Of a stretch of 64,000 nt of DNA, positions 63,347 through 64,000 are shown piece by piece. How positions within the stretch are numbered: the first letter of the stretch is position 1; each line of letters starts with the position of its first letter. Under the pieces are notes generated by a model. The model saw nothing but the letters and a program-made list of their open reading frames with translations. It was not told where the DNA came from and made no database searches. Source of the stretch: Ktedonobacterales bacterium (GTDB lineage: Bacteria; Chloroflexota; Ktedonobacteria; Ktedonobacterales; DATBGS01); contig DATBHW010000064.1 of the NCBI GenBank assembly GCA_036557285.1, positions 1 through 64,000 on the forward strand, read 5' to 3'. Made by a program: the position numbers and the translations under genes.

Positions 63347-63868
63347 GTGCGCCGCGTCTTGATTCTTATGGGCAGCGATTCCGATCTACCAGTTATGAAA
63401 GGCGCTGTCGAGGCGCTGTCTGAACTCGGCATTCCGTATGAAATTCATATTGCCTCTGCACACCGCACGCCAGAGAAAGCGATGCGCCTGGCCGCAACTG
63501 CGGCAGCGGAGGGGTACGGCGTCTTGATCGCGGGGGCTGGTGGCGCTGCTCATCTGCCAGGCGTGCTTGCCGCTGCCACGACTTTACCAGTAATCGGCGT
63601 TCCGATTGCATCGGGCGCTCTTAATGGAGTGGACGCGCTTTACGCGATTGTACAGATGCCGCGCGGCATTCCTGTGGCGACTGTCGCTATTGATGGCGCC
63701 TACAACGCGGGATTACTGGCGGCTCAGATGCTAGCCATAAGTGACGATGAGTTGGCCGAACGCCTCGCCTCCTACCGCCACAGGCTGGCAGAACAAGTCG
63801 AGGCAAAGGACCGGCGGCTGAGCGAAGCAGGCGTTACAGGGTATCTGACGCAAAAAAAGAGCGAATAA
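63347..63868 (+). CDS. purE: N5-carboxyaminoimidazole ribonucleotide mutase
   Basis: 173 residues from GTG 63347, with GGAGG 9 bases upstream. The ORF could open at 63296, but that lies inside the terminator. The N-terminus has the conserved MGSDSDLPVMK and IASAHRTPEK motifs; AGAGGAAHLPGVLAA and PVIGVPI follow. It is the class I PurE that moves the carboxyl group in AIR carboxylation. A guanine riboswitch-like element and terminator control it. purC starts about 44 bases downstream. Confidence 0.97.
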   Translation: MRRVLILMGSDSDLPVMKGAVEALSELGIPYEIHIASAHRTPEKAMRLAATAAAEGYGVLIAGAGGAAHLPGVLAAATTLPVIGVPIASGALNGVDALYAIVQMPRGIPVATVAIDGAYNAGLLAAQMLAISDDELAERLASYRHRLAEQVEAKDRRLSEAGVTGYLTQKKSE

Positions 63869-63895
63869 TTACCAGCCCTTGAGGGGGTGACTGAA

Positions 63896-63952
63896 ATGGC
63901 AAGCAGAGAGGATGAGCACTTTGGAGAAACGCGAGCTACTGTACGAAGGTAA
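63896..63952 (+). CDS. 18-codon upstream frame overlapping the purC start
   Basis: ATG at 63896 has GAGGGGG about 8 bases upstream, while the purC ATG itself has a poorly placed site. The frame MASREDEHFGETRATVRR overlaps purC out of frame. Translation here could deliver ribosomes to purC; it could also be chance. Confidence 0.25.
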   Translation: MASREDEHFGETRATVRR

Positions 63953-64000
63953 AGCCAAGCAGGTCTATGCTACTGAGCGGCCAGATCAGGTGGTTGTCTT
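63912..64000 (+). CDS. purC: SAICAR synthetase, N-terminal fragment (continues past the window)
   Basis: The frame from ATG 63912 reads MSTLEKRELLYEGKAKQVY and continues to the window edge. The ELLYEGKAKxVY motif opens PurC, which joins CAIR with aspartate. A start at TTG 63921 with GAGG 9 bases upstream is an alternative. It follows purE, as in the usual purE-purC order. Confidence 0.88.
   Translation, partial: MSTLEKRELLYEGKAKQVYATERPDQVVV

Overview
The window is a bacterial chromosome segment with dense, short-spaced genes of mostly housekeeping and signalling type. The mix is GC-rich codon usage, an F420/flavin LLM oxidoreductase, cyclase-AAA-TPR and GAF/PAS kinases, zinc-ribbon proteins, a roadblock protein, DUF1015, a UbiB-like kinase and a MurF-Alr fusion. 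This points to Chloroflexota, perhaps the Ktedonobacteria. That assignment is inference from gene content; there is no rRNA here to confirm it. No tRNA, rRNA, CRISPR array or intact insertion sequence was seen.

Layout. 1-1965: end of an MMPL transporter and an AttH/CrtC-like lipoprotein (+). 2000-5490: leftward operon DUF4177-like, clpP, epimerase, methyltransferase, phosphoesterase, divergent from a ClgR-like regulator (5738-6136) with an operator-like palindrome inside its promoter. 6245-9690: UbiB-like kinase, DUF2232 membrane protein, ECF-type ATPase. 9718-11102: CPBP protease and a small cysteine protein. 11372-15665: leftward M16 peptidase, TPR protein, roadblock, ndk. 15970-20968: DUF1015, zinc-ribbon protein, mnmA, lepA, then a terminator. 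21209-21589: a promoter-driven structured RNA that may be an orphan omega-RNA-like element. 21658-26525: DA1-like metallopeptidase translationally coupled to a cyclase-AAA-TPR protein. 26754-31192: mutS and an amidohydrolase, then a 35-bp inverted-repeat element. 31408-36345: M48 protease, diacylglycerol-kinase-like protein, MurF-Alr fusion. 36493-42683: GAF/GAF kinase, cystathionine beta-synthase-type enzyme, small zinc protein, and an FHA-NDH2-cNMP fusion. 42674-44935: small protein, holB, Lon-N-domain protein. 44968-49731: glycosidase and glgB. 50023-54725: M32 carboxypeptidase with a frameshift, DUF2231-Rieske protein, APC permease with a USP-like tail. 54815-57342: pyk and LLM oxidoreductase. 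57671-61403: triple-PAS protein, histidine kinase, REC-kinase hybrid, joined by ATGA overlaps. 61431-64000: purD (-) and purE-purC (+), the latter behind a guanine riboswitch-like aptamer and a large terminator.

How it works together. Three regulatory stories stand out. A purine aptamer sits before purE with an antiterminator/terminator pair. A ClgR-like repressor or activator faces clpP. A PAS-kinase-REC phosphorelay appears self-contained. Several genes are unusual fusions, most notably a type II NADH dehydrogenase flanked by FHA and cyclic-nucleotide-binding domains.
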